64,000 nucleotides of DNA from contig NZ_JAMDLG010000001.1 in assembly GCF_023721715.1 (NCBI RefSeq), forward strand, positions 2,271,784-2,335,783, written 5' to 3'. The DNA comes from Parasegetibacter sp. NRK P23. Its GTDB lineage: Bacteria; Bacteroidota; Bacteroidia; Chitinophagales; Chitinophagaceae. The notes under the pieces were generated by a model. It searched no databases, was not told the DNA's origin, and saw nothing but the letters and a program-made list of their open reading frames with translations. The first letter of the stretch is position 1, and the number at the start of each line of letters is the position of its first letter. This document shows, piece by piece, positions 47,340 through 56,300 of the stretch. A program made the position numbers and the translations under genes.

Positions 47340-47922
47340 TATCAACTTCAGCGCCCTCTGGCAGGAACGGCCCACACCCAAAGCCGACAAAACGGCTGTC
47401 CTGAAAAGAATAGAAAAATTCAGGTCGCGGAGGATGAAGCGGATCGTACTCGTAAACCTGATGTTATTGGCCACCGCCGCGTTTATTGTGTGGATATGGG
47501 TGCATTACCAGCCGAAACTCATCTCCACGAAAGCAGGTATCGTATTGATCATTCTTGCAATTTCTCTTTTTTCAGTGGTATCGGGTAAAATGATCCCACT
47601 TTACCGGAACAACGATAACGGCAGCAACGGGCATGATTTCATCGAAAAAATGCGCGCCATCAAAAAAGGAGAACAGTTCCTGCATACCACCATCATGAAC
47701 TGCTATTTTGTATTGCTCACGGTGGGACTATGTCTTTACCTGTATGAATACACCTTGCGCATGAGCGGTACCGGTAAACTGATCACTTATGGTGCCACAC
47801 TGCTTTGGGTAGGATTCAATTGGTTTTACATCCGGCCCCGGCAGATCAGGAAGCAACAAAAGGCGTTGAATGAAGTGTTGGATAAGATAGAAGGGATAGA
47901 AAAACAATTCAGCGAAGCCTGA
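47329..47922 (+). CDS. Predicted membrane protein, possible anti-sigma factor
   Basis: This 197-residue protein starts inside the sigma factor gene (11-base overlap). It has a basic cytoplasmic N-terminus of about 40 residues (ALWQERPTPKADKTAVLKRIEKFRSRRMKR), then hydrophobic helices near 43-60, 67-84, 121-137 and 146-161, and a charged, helical C-terminus. It shows no zinc-binding HxxxCxxC motif. By position an anti-sigma role is plausible, but no known anti-sigma domain is visible, so this is inference. Confidence 0.75.
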   Translation: MDTDINFSALWQERPTPKADKTAVLKRIEKFRSRRMKRIVLVNLMLLATAAFIVWIWVHYQPKLISTKAGIVLIILAISLFSVVSGKMIPLYRNNDNGSNGHDFIEKMRAIKKGEQFLHTTIMNCYFVLLTVGLCLYLYEYTLRMSGTGKLITYGATLLWVGFNWFYIRPRQIRKQQKALNEVLDKIEGIEKQFSEA

Positions 47923-47934
47923 TGAAAAATGGTA

Positions 47935-47980
47935 AAAAGAAGTCGCCGCGGTAAGCATTATTACCGCGGCGACTTCTTTT
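47935..47980. terminator. Bidirectional terminator with perfect 20-bp stem
   Basis: Arms 47935-47954 and 47961-47980 are perfectly complementary around a six-base loop, with A-rich and T-rich ends on both strands. It lies between the plus-strand sigma-factor operon and the minus-strand TlpA gene, whose stop codon overlaps the arm, so it should end both transcripts. Confidence 0.92.
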
Positions 47981-49127
47981 AATGCAAAAGCTCTTTCAAC
48001 TTTTTACTGAGCGCTTCCCCTCTCAGGTGCGTCGCGATGATCTTCCCATCCGGACCGATGAGGTAGTTCATCGGGACACTGCTTACGCCATACAACTGAA
48101 CGGCGGCGCTGTTCCAGTATTGCAGGTCCGATACATGCGTCCAGGTGAGACCGTCTTTATGGATCGCGTCCAGCCAGGCCTGTTTGGCTTTTGGCCCGTC
48201 AAGTGATACAGCGAGTATGGTGAAATTTTTGTCTTTGAATTCGTTGTACGCTTTCACTACGGAAGGATTTTCATAACGACAGGGCGTACACCAGGAGGCC
48301 CAGAAATCAAGCAACACATATTTCCCTTTGAAGGACGACAGACTTACGGGATTCCCCAGGGTATCGTTCATGGTAAAGTCGGGCGCCATTTTCCCAGGAG
48401 CGATCCTTGCGGTCACTTCCAGTTTTTTCGCGATATCCTGTCCGGCCAGACTTTGTTTCATTTCCCGTGAAAACCTGTTAAACGAGGCTTCCACCTCGTC
48501 TCTGTTTTCCGCAAGCGCCTTCGGATTGGCACGTTCCTTCAACATATTAATGGCGACATAAGAGTTGGGATTGTTTTTAATGAAAGCCAGGTTCACACTA
48601 TCTTCCTGCTCCCGTATCCTATTCAGCTCCGCGATGGCGCGCGCCTTTCCGACTGAATCATTCGCTTCACGGAATGTGTTCATCTGAAGTACCGTTTCCA
48701 CCTGTTTTTCTTTAAAGGGTTTCAACGCGTTTTTAAGTGTAAGCAATTCCTTCGTGGATCTTCCGCCTTTTATTTGCGCCACCGACATCCCCTTCCCTTC
48801 CAGCAGAATGATTCCTTTTTCGAGGTACACATCCGCACGGTTAGGAGGTGGCCCCAGTAACTCGGCCAATGTGGCGGGCTTTGTAGTGGCCGCTTTCAGA
48901 AGAAGCGTTCCCTGCACAGGTTGCGCCACGGTGCCCTTAAAGTAGAAAGCCCCGTTTTCCAGCACCGTACTGTCTTTCCGGCTCTGTCCGGCATCGTTAT
49001 ACATGAGGTGAACTTTCGCGCCTTCCAGGGAAGGATCAGAGATTTTACCTTTTATTTCGAAGGATTGTTGCGCCTGCAGAACTGTGGCTGATAGTAATAA
49101 TGCGGAAATAATGATTGTATTTTTCAT
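47979..49127 (-). CDS. TlpA-type thioredoxin family protein with DUF4369 domain
   Basis: The 382-residue protein has a signal peptide (about 1-20, ending LQAQ). A DUF4369 beta-domain follows (FEIKGKISDPSLEGAKVHLMYN, then FKGTVAQPVQGTLLLKA), then a helical linker, and a thioredoxin-like domain (about 240-382) with the redox motif WASWCTPCRYENP and a cis-Pro segment SSVPMNYLIGPDG. Such proteins act in the periplasm as disulfide reductases or peroxidases. It is the last gene of the minus-strand locus that starts with the ECF sigma factor at 58768, a gene order often seen with PKD-like lipoproteins in Bacteroidota. Confidence 0.92.
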   Translation of the reverse strand: MKNTIIISALLLSATVLQAQQSFEIKGKISDPSLEGAKVHLMYNDAGQSRKDSTVLENGAFYFKGTVAQPVQGTLLLKAATTKPATLAELLGPPPNRADVYLEKGIILLEGKGMSVAQIKGGRSTKELLTLKNALKPFKEKQVETVLQMNTFREANDSVGKARAIAELNRIREQEDSVNLAFIKNNPNSYVAINMLKERANPKALAENRDEVEASFNRFSREMKQSLAGQDIAKKLEVTARIAPGKMAPDFTMNDTLGNPVSLSSFKGKYVLLDFWASWCTPCRYENPSVVKAYNEFKDKNFTILAVSLDGPKAKQAWLDAIHKDGLTWTHVSDLQYWNSAAVQLYGVSSVPMNYLIGPDGKIIATHLRGEALSKKLKELLH

Positions 49128-49133
49128 AATTGT

Positions 49134-49169
49134 GGGGCCTCACCCCGCCCCCTCTCCTGCAGAGAGGGG
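49134..49169. repeat. REP-like double hairpin
   Basis: Two adjacent small hairpins are visible: GGGG-CCTCA-CCCC (49134-49146) and CCCCTCTC-CTGCA-GAGAGGGG (49149-49169). On the minus strand they read ...GAGAGGGGGCGGGGTGAGGCCCC, a form that recurs between genes in many Bacteroidota genomes (general knowledge, not checked here). The first hairpin ends seven bases before the TlpA start codon and could affect its translation. Confidence 0.5.
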
Positions 49170-49241
49170 CAATGTTTTTTGGTAATCGAATTGTGTTTTC
49201 TTCAAAGAAATCAGCATAATCAAGCTGCTTTCACGTTGCGC

Positions 49242-49264
49242 CTGCGAGACTGCGAGACTGCGAG
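49242..49264. repeat. Tandem CTGCGAGA repeat, three copies
   Basis: CTGCGAGA at 49242-49249 and 49250-49257, then CTGCGAG at 49258-49264, stand in head-to-tail order in the 215-base gap between the PKD-like gene and the TlpA gene. The surrounding bases hold no coding frame. Confidence 0.7.
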
Positions 49265-49342
49265 GTACGAAGCAGGAAGCAGGCGCCGTCGCGGGAAAAA
49301 TTCCATGTATCATTTAATGAAAACAGTTCACCTTGCGCGCAA

Positions 49343-50884
49343 TCAGTTCACCGCCCTCCAGTTCATGTTTTTCACCTTCAGCAACCCACTCCAGGAAACG
49401 CCCGGCGTGAGCGCTACCACATTGGGATCGCTGCCCACAATGTAGCGGCGCAGTGTGCCCTTCGTTTGCGCATTGTAAGTTGCCACGTACAAGGCATTGG
49501 TAAGTTGATCCACCTGTGTATCGAATTTCAGCATCGTGATTTCGCCCGCATCAATATCAGGAAACTGGTATATTTTCTCGTTCCCGGTATTGTAATCGTA
49601 GGCGTATAATTTGTTGTTGGCAACATAAAACACCACGGTACGCCTGGAAGAGAAAGCATAAAAAGTCGCTTTATCGAAGTCGGTGGCCATGGGTTTTACG
49701 GTATAAAAACTCCGCTTTCCCGGAGCCGCGCCGTTCGCGTAGAACTTATAAATGAAAGCTTGGTTGGAATTGTCTTTCAGCACAGCGAAAGAGTTGCCGT
49801 TGGTGGAACCGCCATCAGTATTGCGTGTATTCTCCGCGTAAACCAGTTTGCGGCCCGTACCCGCCTGGTTCCACGGAAATATATCGCCAGGATTGTCTTT
49901 CATGGCTACGGAAGAAGTATTCAGCAGGAACGAACTGTAGTTCATGAACCGATCGTTATCGGTATCGTACCACACCATTGAGTTCATGCTTCCGATGGGA
50001 TACAACATATAGGGCGCGGCTTTGAGCATCACGTTCATTTTTGTGGCCTCGCGGTTAATGGGATTGGTATAAAAATCCCCGTTCAGGCCCAGGTAAGTAG
50101 CGAAGATATTCCCGTCGGAACACAACATGGCCCTGTTTGAAGTGCTGCTAACCGCGCCACCGATATCCCTGATTTGCGGTGCGATCAATATAGGATCCAA
50201 TCCATCTTTATTGATGGGATCTGTGGTATACACCAGTCGTCCGAACCTGTTGGACGCAGCCCCTCTCATGCTGAGGCGATCCAACTGGTAAGTTCCGGAG
50301 CCCGTCATCACCCAGAGTTTCATATAACTTGCGCTGCCGCCGGTATGTACCACACCGATGGGAGTTTTCAGCACGGGCAACCCGCTTTGGGAAAGGACGC
50401 CTTTTACGTGGGCGGTATCCACCACCATGGAGAGCATTTCAATTTCAGCATTACCGTTTTCATCTTCACCCATCAGCATCCAGCCTCTTGAATAGGGCGT
50501 TGCCACATTGAAGTTGGTCCTTGTTTTCCAGACCACACCCGTTGTTTGGTCCAGCACCCGGAAATGCAGACTGTAGTTATCGGGTGGAAGATTAATCGCA
50601 TAGTCCAGTGCGGCTTCGGTGCCGATGGTATCTATCACGGAAGTACCCTTGATCACGATCCATAAATAGCTGAATCGTTCCGGATCACCATTGCTCATGG
50701 TCATGGTGATGGTGGGTTCTATTTGCAACTTATCTACCCCTGTCATCCCGGCGTAAACAGCTTCTATTCCCGAGATCGTGATCTCATTGATCTCTTTATA
50801 ATCGTAGTTCCCCTTATCCTTGTAGCAGGCGGTTACACCCAATACGATGAGGGAAAGCAGTATGATGTTTTTTTTCATGCTCAA
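49343..50884 (-). CDS. PKD-like family lipoprotein
   Basis: This 513-residue protein has a lipoprotein signal with Cys20 (VLGVTACYKDKGNYDYK). The N-terminal 120 residues follow the PKD-like pattern of this Bacteroidota family (INEITISGIEAVYAGMTGVDKLQIEPTI, then YLWIVIKGTSVIDTIGTE and LHFRVLDQTTGVVWKT). The rest is beta-rich and propeller-like (WMLMGEDENGNAEIEML, MLCSDGNIFATYLG, VFYVANNKLYAYDYNTGNEKIYQF). These proteins are encoded with SusC, SusD and DUF4843 lipoproteins, as here, and are presumed surface-exposed accessory binding proteins. The start may be Met1 or Met3. Confidence 0.88.
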   Translation of the reverse strand: MSMKKNIILLSLIVLGVTACYKDKGNYDYKEINEITISGIEAVYAGMTGVDKLQIEPTITMTMSNGDPERFSYLWIVIKGTSVIDTIGTEAALDYAINLPPDNYSLHFRVLDQTTGVVWKTRTNFNVATPYSRGWMLMGEDENGNAEIEMLSMVVDTAHVKGVLSQSGLPVLKTPIGVVHTGGSASYMKLWVMTGSGTYQLDRLSMRGAASNRFGRLVYTTDPINKDGLDPILIAPQIRDIGGAVSSTSNRAMLCSDGNIFATYLGLNGDFYTNPINREATKMNVMLKAAPYMLYPIGSMNSMVWYDTDNDRFMNYSSFLLNTSSVAMKDNPGDIFPWNQAGTGRKLVYAENTRNTDGGSTNGNSFAVLKDNSNQAFIYKFYANGAAPGKRSFYTVKPMATDFDKATFYAFSSRRTVVFYVANNKLYAYDYNTGNEKIYQFPDIDAGEITMLKFDTQVDQLTNALYVATYNAQTKGTLRRYIVGSDPNVVALTPGVSWSGLLKVKNMNWRAVN

Positions 50885-50970
50885 ATGTTTTAGTCAGCTC
50901 CGGCAGCGGGGTACAGGCGACCTCCACCGGCCAGTTTTTATGAAGTTCGAAAAGTGGATCCGGCCCAAGT

Positions 50971-50997
50971 TCAGGGCCAGGCATCAGGGGCCAGGCA
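50971..50997. repeat. Tandem repeat overlapping the DUF4843 stop codon
   Basis: TCAGGGCCAGGCA (50971-50983) is followed directly by TCAGGGGCCAGGCA (50984-50997), two copies that differ by one G. The second copy contains the stop codon (complement of 50984-50986) and the last codons of the DUF4843 gene. Confidence 0.7.
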
Positions 50998-51847
50998 CCC
51001 AGGGTACGCCAATGTAGGAGGTCCAGGGAACGGCGCCCATGAACATCAGCCGGCCGTCATCTTCCAATACGGGATCCTTGGCGTTGTACCTTTCAATCAG
51101 GTAGTTACCGCCCTCAACGGCGATCAGCAGCGCCAATACAGTGGGCATGGTGGTCGTACTTCCAAAATCAGCGTAAGTCAGGTTGAAGAGACGGCACATC
51201 AGTTCTATTTTCTTTCTGGAGAAAGCGCCCCACAAACCGGACTCCATGTTTCCGGGCTGGATGGAACCGATCCACACCGCGGGTTGCACCATAAAATCGT
51301 TCACGTTGATCTTGTGCAGGCTGGCGTCGAATTTTTGCACGATACCCGTGGAACTGGCCGTATAGCCCGGTACCGCGTCCCATTCCGGGAAGGAAAGTTT
51401 GAAATGCTCATTGGGCAGCAGTTTCAGCCCGATACTTTTCGCCGAGGTCTGAAGGTCGTTGGTCCGTTTCAGGGTAACGGGCACATAAGCTTCCATTTTC
51501 CCTGCCGGCACCACCAGTTCCTTAGAAATGGTTTCAAAATGAACGCCCGCCTGCGCCGTGGTAGAATCGGGATCGATTTCCACCAGGAAAGGGCGGTCAT
51601 AATCTTTGGCAGGCCCGGTGATCATCACCTTTATGTTGATCGTCACCTCGTTGCCGGTAAGTTTTACAAATTCAACGTTGGTAAAAGGCTGGTAGGGCCA
51701 GGAACGTTCGTTTCCCCAGGAAGCGCCGTGCTGCACGGCGAAGTAAACGCCTTCCACCCCTTCATACTGCATCATATCCTTTTTGCAGGCGGTCATCGAC
51801 AGCAGGAAAAGCGATAAGAGGAGGACTATTTTATTGTTACGGAACAT
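50984..51847 (-). CDS. DUF4843 domain lipoprotein
   Basis: The 287-residue protein has a lipoprotein signal with Cys21 (LLSMTACKKD). The body follows the DUF4843 course: MMQYEGVEGVYFAVQHGASWGNERSW, a beta-sandwich like that of Calx-beta proteins (GPAKDYDRPFLVEIDPDSTTAQAGVHFE, VPAGKMEAYVPVTLKRT), and a C-terminal domain with MESGLWGAFSRKKIELMCRLFN. It is one of three lipoproteins encoded next to the SusC transporter and is probably a surface component of that uptake complex. Its last codons lie in a short tandem repeat. Confidence 0.88.
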   Translation of the reverse strand: MFRNNKIVLLLSLFLLSMTACKKDMMQYEGVEGVYFAVQHGASWGNERSWPYQPFTNVEFVKLTGNEVTINIKVMITGPAKDYDRPFLVEIDPDSTTAQAGVHFETISKELVVPAGKMEAYVPVTLKRTNDLQTSAKSIGLKLLPNEHFKLSFPEWDAVPGYTASSTGIVQKFDASLHKINVNDFMVQPAVWIGSIQPGNMESGLWGAFSRKKIELMCRLFNLTYADFGSTTTMPTVLALLIAVEGGNYLIERYNAKDPVLEDDGRLMFMGAVPWTSYIGVPWVPGP

Positions 51848-51873
51848 AATCTTTCTTTTTTGCTGATGAATAT

Positions 51874-53337
51874 TTATTTGCCACGCTGACTGATTTCACT
51901 GTCTGGCAGCGGCACCACATAATTTTCAAGCACCATTGTTTTCGTACCGGTAAGCGCGGCGTTGTTGGGAATGGTTTGGATGGCGTTGCGTTTGTAGTAG
52001 AAGAACATTTGTCCCTCTCCAATCATTTCGCGCCTGAACTCCGCGGTGATGGCCGCTTTCAGATCGGGTTCACCGGCGGGGGACACACTCACGCAGTTCC
52101 TCGCGGAACGCAGCGCGTTCAGGTAGGCGGTTCCCTCTTCCAGTGTACCACTGCATTCAGCGGCGATCAGCAGCAATTCGCTCAGGCGGATCAGCGGGAT
52201 CATATAACGACCAGGGGCATCCACAAAATCTTTGTACTTCTGGTTGGTAAGCAGTGTCGCATTATCCAGTGTAACGTTCTCCCATATACGCCTGCGGTAG
52301 TCGTTTTCATCGTTGTACATTTCGTTCACCCGCGCCATATCGGCGTTCCCGGCATTGAAGGATAGTCTTGCCCCGGGCTGAATGGCAGCCGAAAAAACAT
52401 TGTTGTAAATATTGATCCGGTTGCTGTTGTACAGGGCGAACATCACTTCCGTGGAGAACATACGGTCGGGCTTATCCGCACTGGTAGCGGCGGCGTTCGT
52501 TACATAAGGGAACACCGGTTTTGAAGGCGACTGCACTTCTTCCAATATCGCCTTAGCCTCCTGGAAAGCGGCGTTCTTTTCTTTCATCCAGCTGTAAGCC
52601 CGCGCCATCAATGCGCGCACGGCATAATAGTTCAGGCGGTACTGGCGGAAGAAGAGCTCGTTCGTTCCGGCAGGATTGGCGGCATTGCGTACGCCTTCCG
52701 TAAGCACCGGATCGGCTTCGCGCAGCAGGTCACGCGCGGCGGTGAGGTCTGCCAGCACCTGCTCCATCACCTGAGCCGAACTCAGCAACGGAGTCACTTC
52801 CGTTACCGAAGTGGTTTTGTAAGGAATAGCCGGCAGCGATTTTTTTTCTTCGGACCATATCGGCCCGAAAAGCCGCAGCATATCAAAATGCAACAGGGCA
52901 CGCAGCGCCAGCGCTTCGCCTTTCACGATACCGAAGTAGGGCGCGGGCAACAAAGCGTTTTGTTCCCCGCATTTTTCGATGAGCACATTACAATTGGCGA
53001 TCAGCTCATAGCTTTTCTTCCACATGTTGTCGAAACTCAGCTTTGTGTTGTCGGCCGTGTAGGTGAACATGGTGTAATTGTAATACGGATGGGTGGAAGA
53101 CACCATATAATAATACTGGGCCAACACATCTAGCACGGTGGCAGACATGTTCTGCCCGTATATCGAGTTATTCGTGAGTTCCACATAAACGCCGTTCAGC
53201 GCTTTCAGGTAACCATCGCGGGTAGCGAAAAGCATATCCTCCGATAAACGATCAGAAGGCTTTACATCGATCCACTTTTTACAGGAGACCGAAGTAACCG
53301 CGAATACCGCGCAGGTGATAAATATTTTAAGCTTCAT
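51874..53337 (-). CDS. RagB/SusD family outer-membrane lipoprotein
   Basis: This 487-residue protein carries a lipoprotein signal with Cys19 (VTSVSCKKWIDVKPSDRLSEDMLF), a beginning typical of SusD proteins. The middle has the helical features (LNGVYVELTNNSIYGQNMS, GEALALRALLHFDMLRLFGP, YAVRALMARAYSWMKEKN) and the end matches the family (ITAEFRREMIGEGQMFFYYKRN, then VPLPDSEISQR). It is 21 bases downstream of the STN-type SusC gene and should cap that transporter. The ligand is unknown. Confidence 0.94.
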   Translation of the reverse strand: MKLKIFITCAVFAVTSVSCKKWIDVKPSDRLSEDMLFATRDGYLKALNGVYVELTNNSIYGQNMSATVLDVLAQYYYMVSSTHPYYNYTMFTYTADNTKLSFDNMWKKSYELIANCNVLIEKCGEQNALLPAPYFGIVKGEALALRALLHFDMLRLFGPIWSEEKKSLPAIPYKTTSVTEVTPLLSSAQVMEQVLADLTAARDLLREADPVLTEGVRNAANPAGTNELFFRQYRLNYYAVRALMARAYSWMKEKNAAFQEAKAILEEVQSPSKPVFPYVTNAAATSADKPDRMFSTEVMFALYNSNRINIYNNVFSAAIQPGARLSFNAGNADMARVNEMYNDENDYRRRIWENVTLDNATLLTNQKYKDFVDAPGRYMIPLIRLSELLLIAAECSGTLEEGTAYLNALRSARNCVSVSPAGEPDLKAAITAEFRREMIGEGQMFFYYKRNAIQTIPNNAALTGTKTMVLENYVVPLPDSEISQRGK

Positions 53338-53358
53338 ACAAACTTGTTTGGAATGGTG

Positions 53359-56300
53359 TTAAAAACGGATACCCAGCGACAACGATACGGAACGGGCGAA
53401 AGGATAATCCAGTCCCCTTTCGTTGACCACGGTAGCGATACGGAAGATATCGTTCATGTACGCGCGCACATTCATGGACGAAGCGCCCATTTTATGCAGC
53501 CAGGCGGCGGTGGTGGTTTCATACCCCACCGAAATGGACTCTCCGGATATCAGGTTGTTGTTGGCGATGAACCGGGAAGAAATCGGCGTTACGTCGGAAG
53601 AAGAGATCGCCCGGAATACCGCGTTGTCTCCGGGATTTTTCCACCGGTCATACAAAGCGCGTTTATCCTGGTTCAGCGCGATATTGGCCATCGAAATATT
53701 CTCCACTTTTTCATAAAGGGTCTGCATGAATACCTGTCCGCCCAAACGGTACCGCAGGTTAATGGAAGCGGAGAAACCTTTGTAGCGGGCCGTTGTGCCG
53801 ATGATGCCTTCCAGGTCCGGATCGCTGTTGCCCACCACCCTTTCGTCGTTGTAATTGTGTACGAAGGTTTGCTTGTCGTTGCTGTTCAGGAACACTTCCC
53901 TTCCCGTAACGGGATCGATGCCCAATGAACGGACGGCCCAAAGATCGGAGGGGCTGCCACCATCATAGTATCGTACGAGGTTACGGCTCTTGTTCTCCTC
54001 ATTGAACTGATCCAGCGCATTGCCAATATTACGGTACTCCGATTTCCATTGGCGCATGTTCACATTCACAAGCCAGTTGAAATTTTTCCTGCGGAGGAAG
54101 GTATAATCGGCGATGACGGTGAACCCTTTTGTTAGTTGCTCTCCCATATTCTGGGGGATGCTGGTTACGCCGGAAGAAGAAGGCATGGCCACGAAAACCA
54201 GCAGTGGATCTGTGTTCTTGATGAAATAATCCGCGTTCACCCGCACGCGCCTGTCGAGCAGCACCACGTCCAGACCGATGTTCTTATCCAGTGTTTTCTG
54301 CCATTTCAGGTTGCTGTTGCCGAAATTATTGATCACCACACTGGAACCGAAAGGATTGCGGTTTTCATTGTTGTAGCGGTACACCCGCATGGAAATATAA
54401 TCACTGAAATTCTGGTTACCAGGATTCCCGATGGAGCCACGGAGTTTCAGCATATCGAACCAGTTCAGGCTTGAGTTCCGGATGAAGTCTTCGTTGTGAA
54501 GGTTCCAGCCCGCGCCGAACGACCAGATGGACGTAAACTGTTTGCTGGCGCCATACACGGAGGAACCATCGGAACGCAACGTGGCGTCGAACAGGAACCT
54601 GTCGTTGTACGCGTAGCCGGTATTGAGGAAGAAACTCGCGTTCCTGCGTTGCGCTTCTTGGTAAACCGATCTTTTTCCTTCAGGATAGCCAAAGGCAAAA
54701 GTGGGATTACTGAAATCATCGTCCACGAATCCACGCACTTCATAACCGCTCATTTCGGATTCCAACTGGTTCATCCTCACCCCCGCAACAGCGTTCAGCA
54801 TATGCTTTCCGTTCAGCAATTTGCCGTACGTGAAACTGAAATCGCCGTCGTAGTTCATCTCCTCCGAAATGTTCTCATTGTAGGAACCTTGTTGCAGCAC
54901 ATCCACGCCAAAGAATTCGGAATTGAACGGAGAGCGGAAAATTTCATCTCTGGCGGTGATCCTGCGCACGCTGGCGCGGCCCCTGGCCCGGAGTTCATCA
55001 AAGATGCGCCATTCTATTTCAAAGTTGTTGGTAAAGCCCTGCGAACGCGATTCGTCCACATTGTTGTTGCTCATATCATAGAGCGGATTGAACACATTCA
55101 TCGTTTGAACGGAAAACGTGCCGACATCCAGGTATTGAAAAGATTCCATCACCTTATCGATGCCGCCCTGCGCGTTGTATTTCCTGTGATAAGGATTCGC
55201 CCTGGAGAAACGGGAGAAAGGCACACTTTCACGGCTGGCGCTGGTATAATCGATACTCAGCGAGTTATTGAACGAGACTTTTCCTTTGCGGTAGATGAGC
55301 CGTATGTTGCCGCCGGTTACATCGCGGGAAGAGCCTTTCATCACCCCGTTGGTATTGCCGATGGTGAGCATGGCGCTGTAACGCAGGTTCGCGTCGCCGC
55401 CTTCGGCCATCAGCGTGTGTCGGAGCACGGGCGCGAAGCGGAGCGGTTCGTTGGGCCAGTAGGTATTCACACCGCGTTCCACTTCTTTTTTCCGGTCAAA
55501 ATATTTCTGCTCCTGCTCATAATTGGTGAGGTTGCCGTTCGCGTCGCGGGAACTGAAGAAACCGGAGAGCTTTTCGAATTCGAGTTTCTCCGCGGCGTTC
55601 ATCAGGTTATAATCTGAAAGATCGGCGAAAGAAAAGGAGGAGTTGAGGTTGTACGATACCCTGAGTTGGCCGGGCACAGGTCGTTTTGTTTCCACCACCA
55701 CCACACCGTTGGCGGCCCTGGAACCGTAGATGGCCGTGGCCGCGGCATCTTTGAGTACGGTGATGCTTTCCACGCGGTCCATGCTCAGGTCGCTGATGAT
55801 GGTAAGCGTGGTTTCAAAACCGTCCAATATAAACAAGGGTTGGTTGGGATTGGTGCCGTATTCTTCCGTTAAGCCGATCACACTGCTTTTGCCCCGGATT
55901 TCAATATCGGGCAGGCGGTTGGGATCGGAGCCGAAAATATTGTTATCGAGTACCGCGAACGAAGGGTCCAGTGTTTTCAGACTTTGAAGGATATTCTGGT
56001 TGCCGATGTTCTTCAGTTCTTTTGCGGTATAAGTAGAGGAAGAACCGGTAAAACTTTCTTTTTTGCGCTGATAGATACCCGTTACCACAAGATCGGTCAT
56101 GGCCGCGGCGGACACGATCATTTTTATCCGCAGCGGGCCGGAGCCATTCACTTTCACCAACTGGTTTTCATAACCAACATAGGACACCACCAGCGATTGC
56201 CCGCGTTCGGCTTCCATACTGAAGTTGCCCTGGGCATCGGCGCTCACCCCTTTGCGGGAACCTTTCACAACGATACTCGCCCCGGCAATGGGTTCGTCCT

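Noticed and set aside
49242-49264. CRISPR array
   Set aside because: The repeats are only eight bases long and head to tail, without spacers or cas genes.
50954-51817. Plus-strand 287-codon open frame
   Set aside because: It mirrors the DUF4843 gene almost exactly and its product is His/Gly/Phe-rich, typical of an antisense reading.
54496-55617. Plus-strand 373-codon open frame
   Set aside because: It lies inside the STN-SusC gene and shows no family signature.
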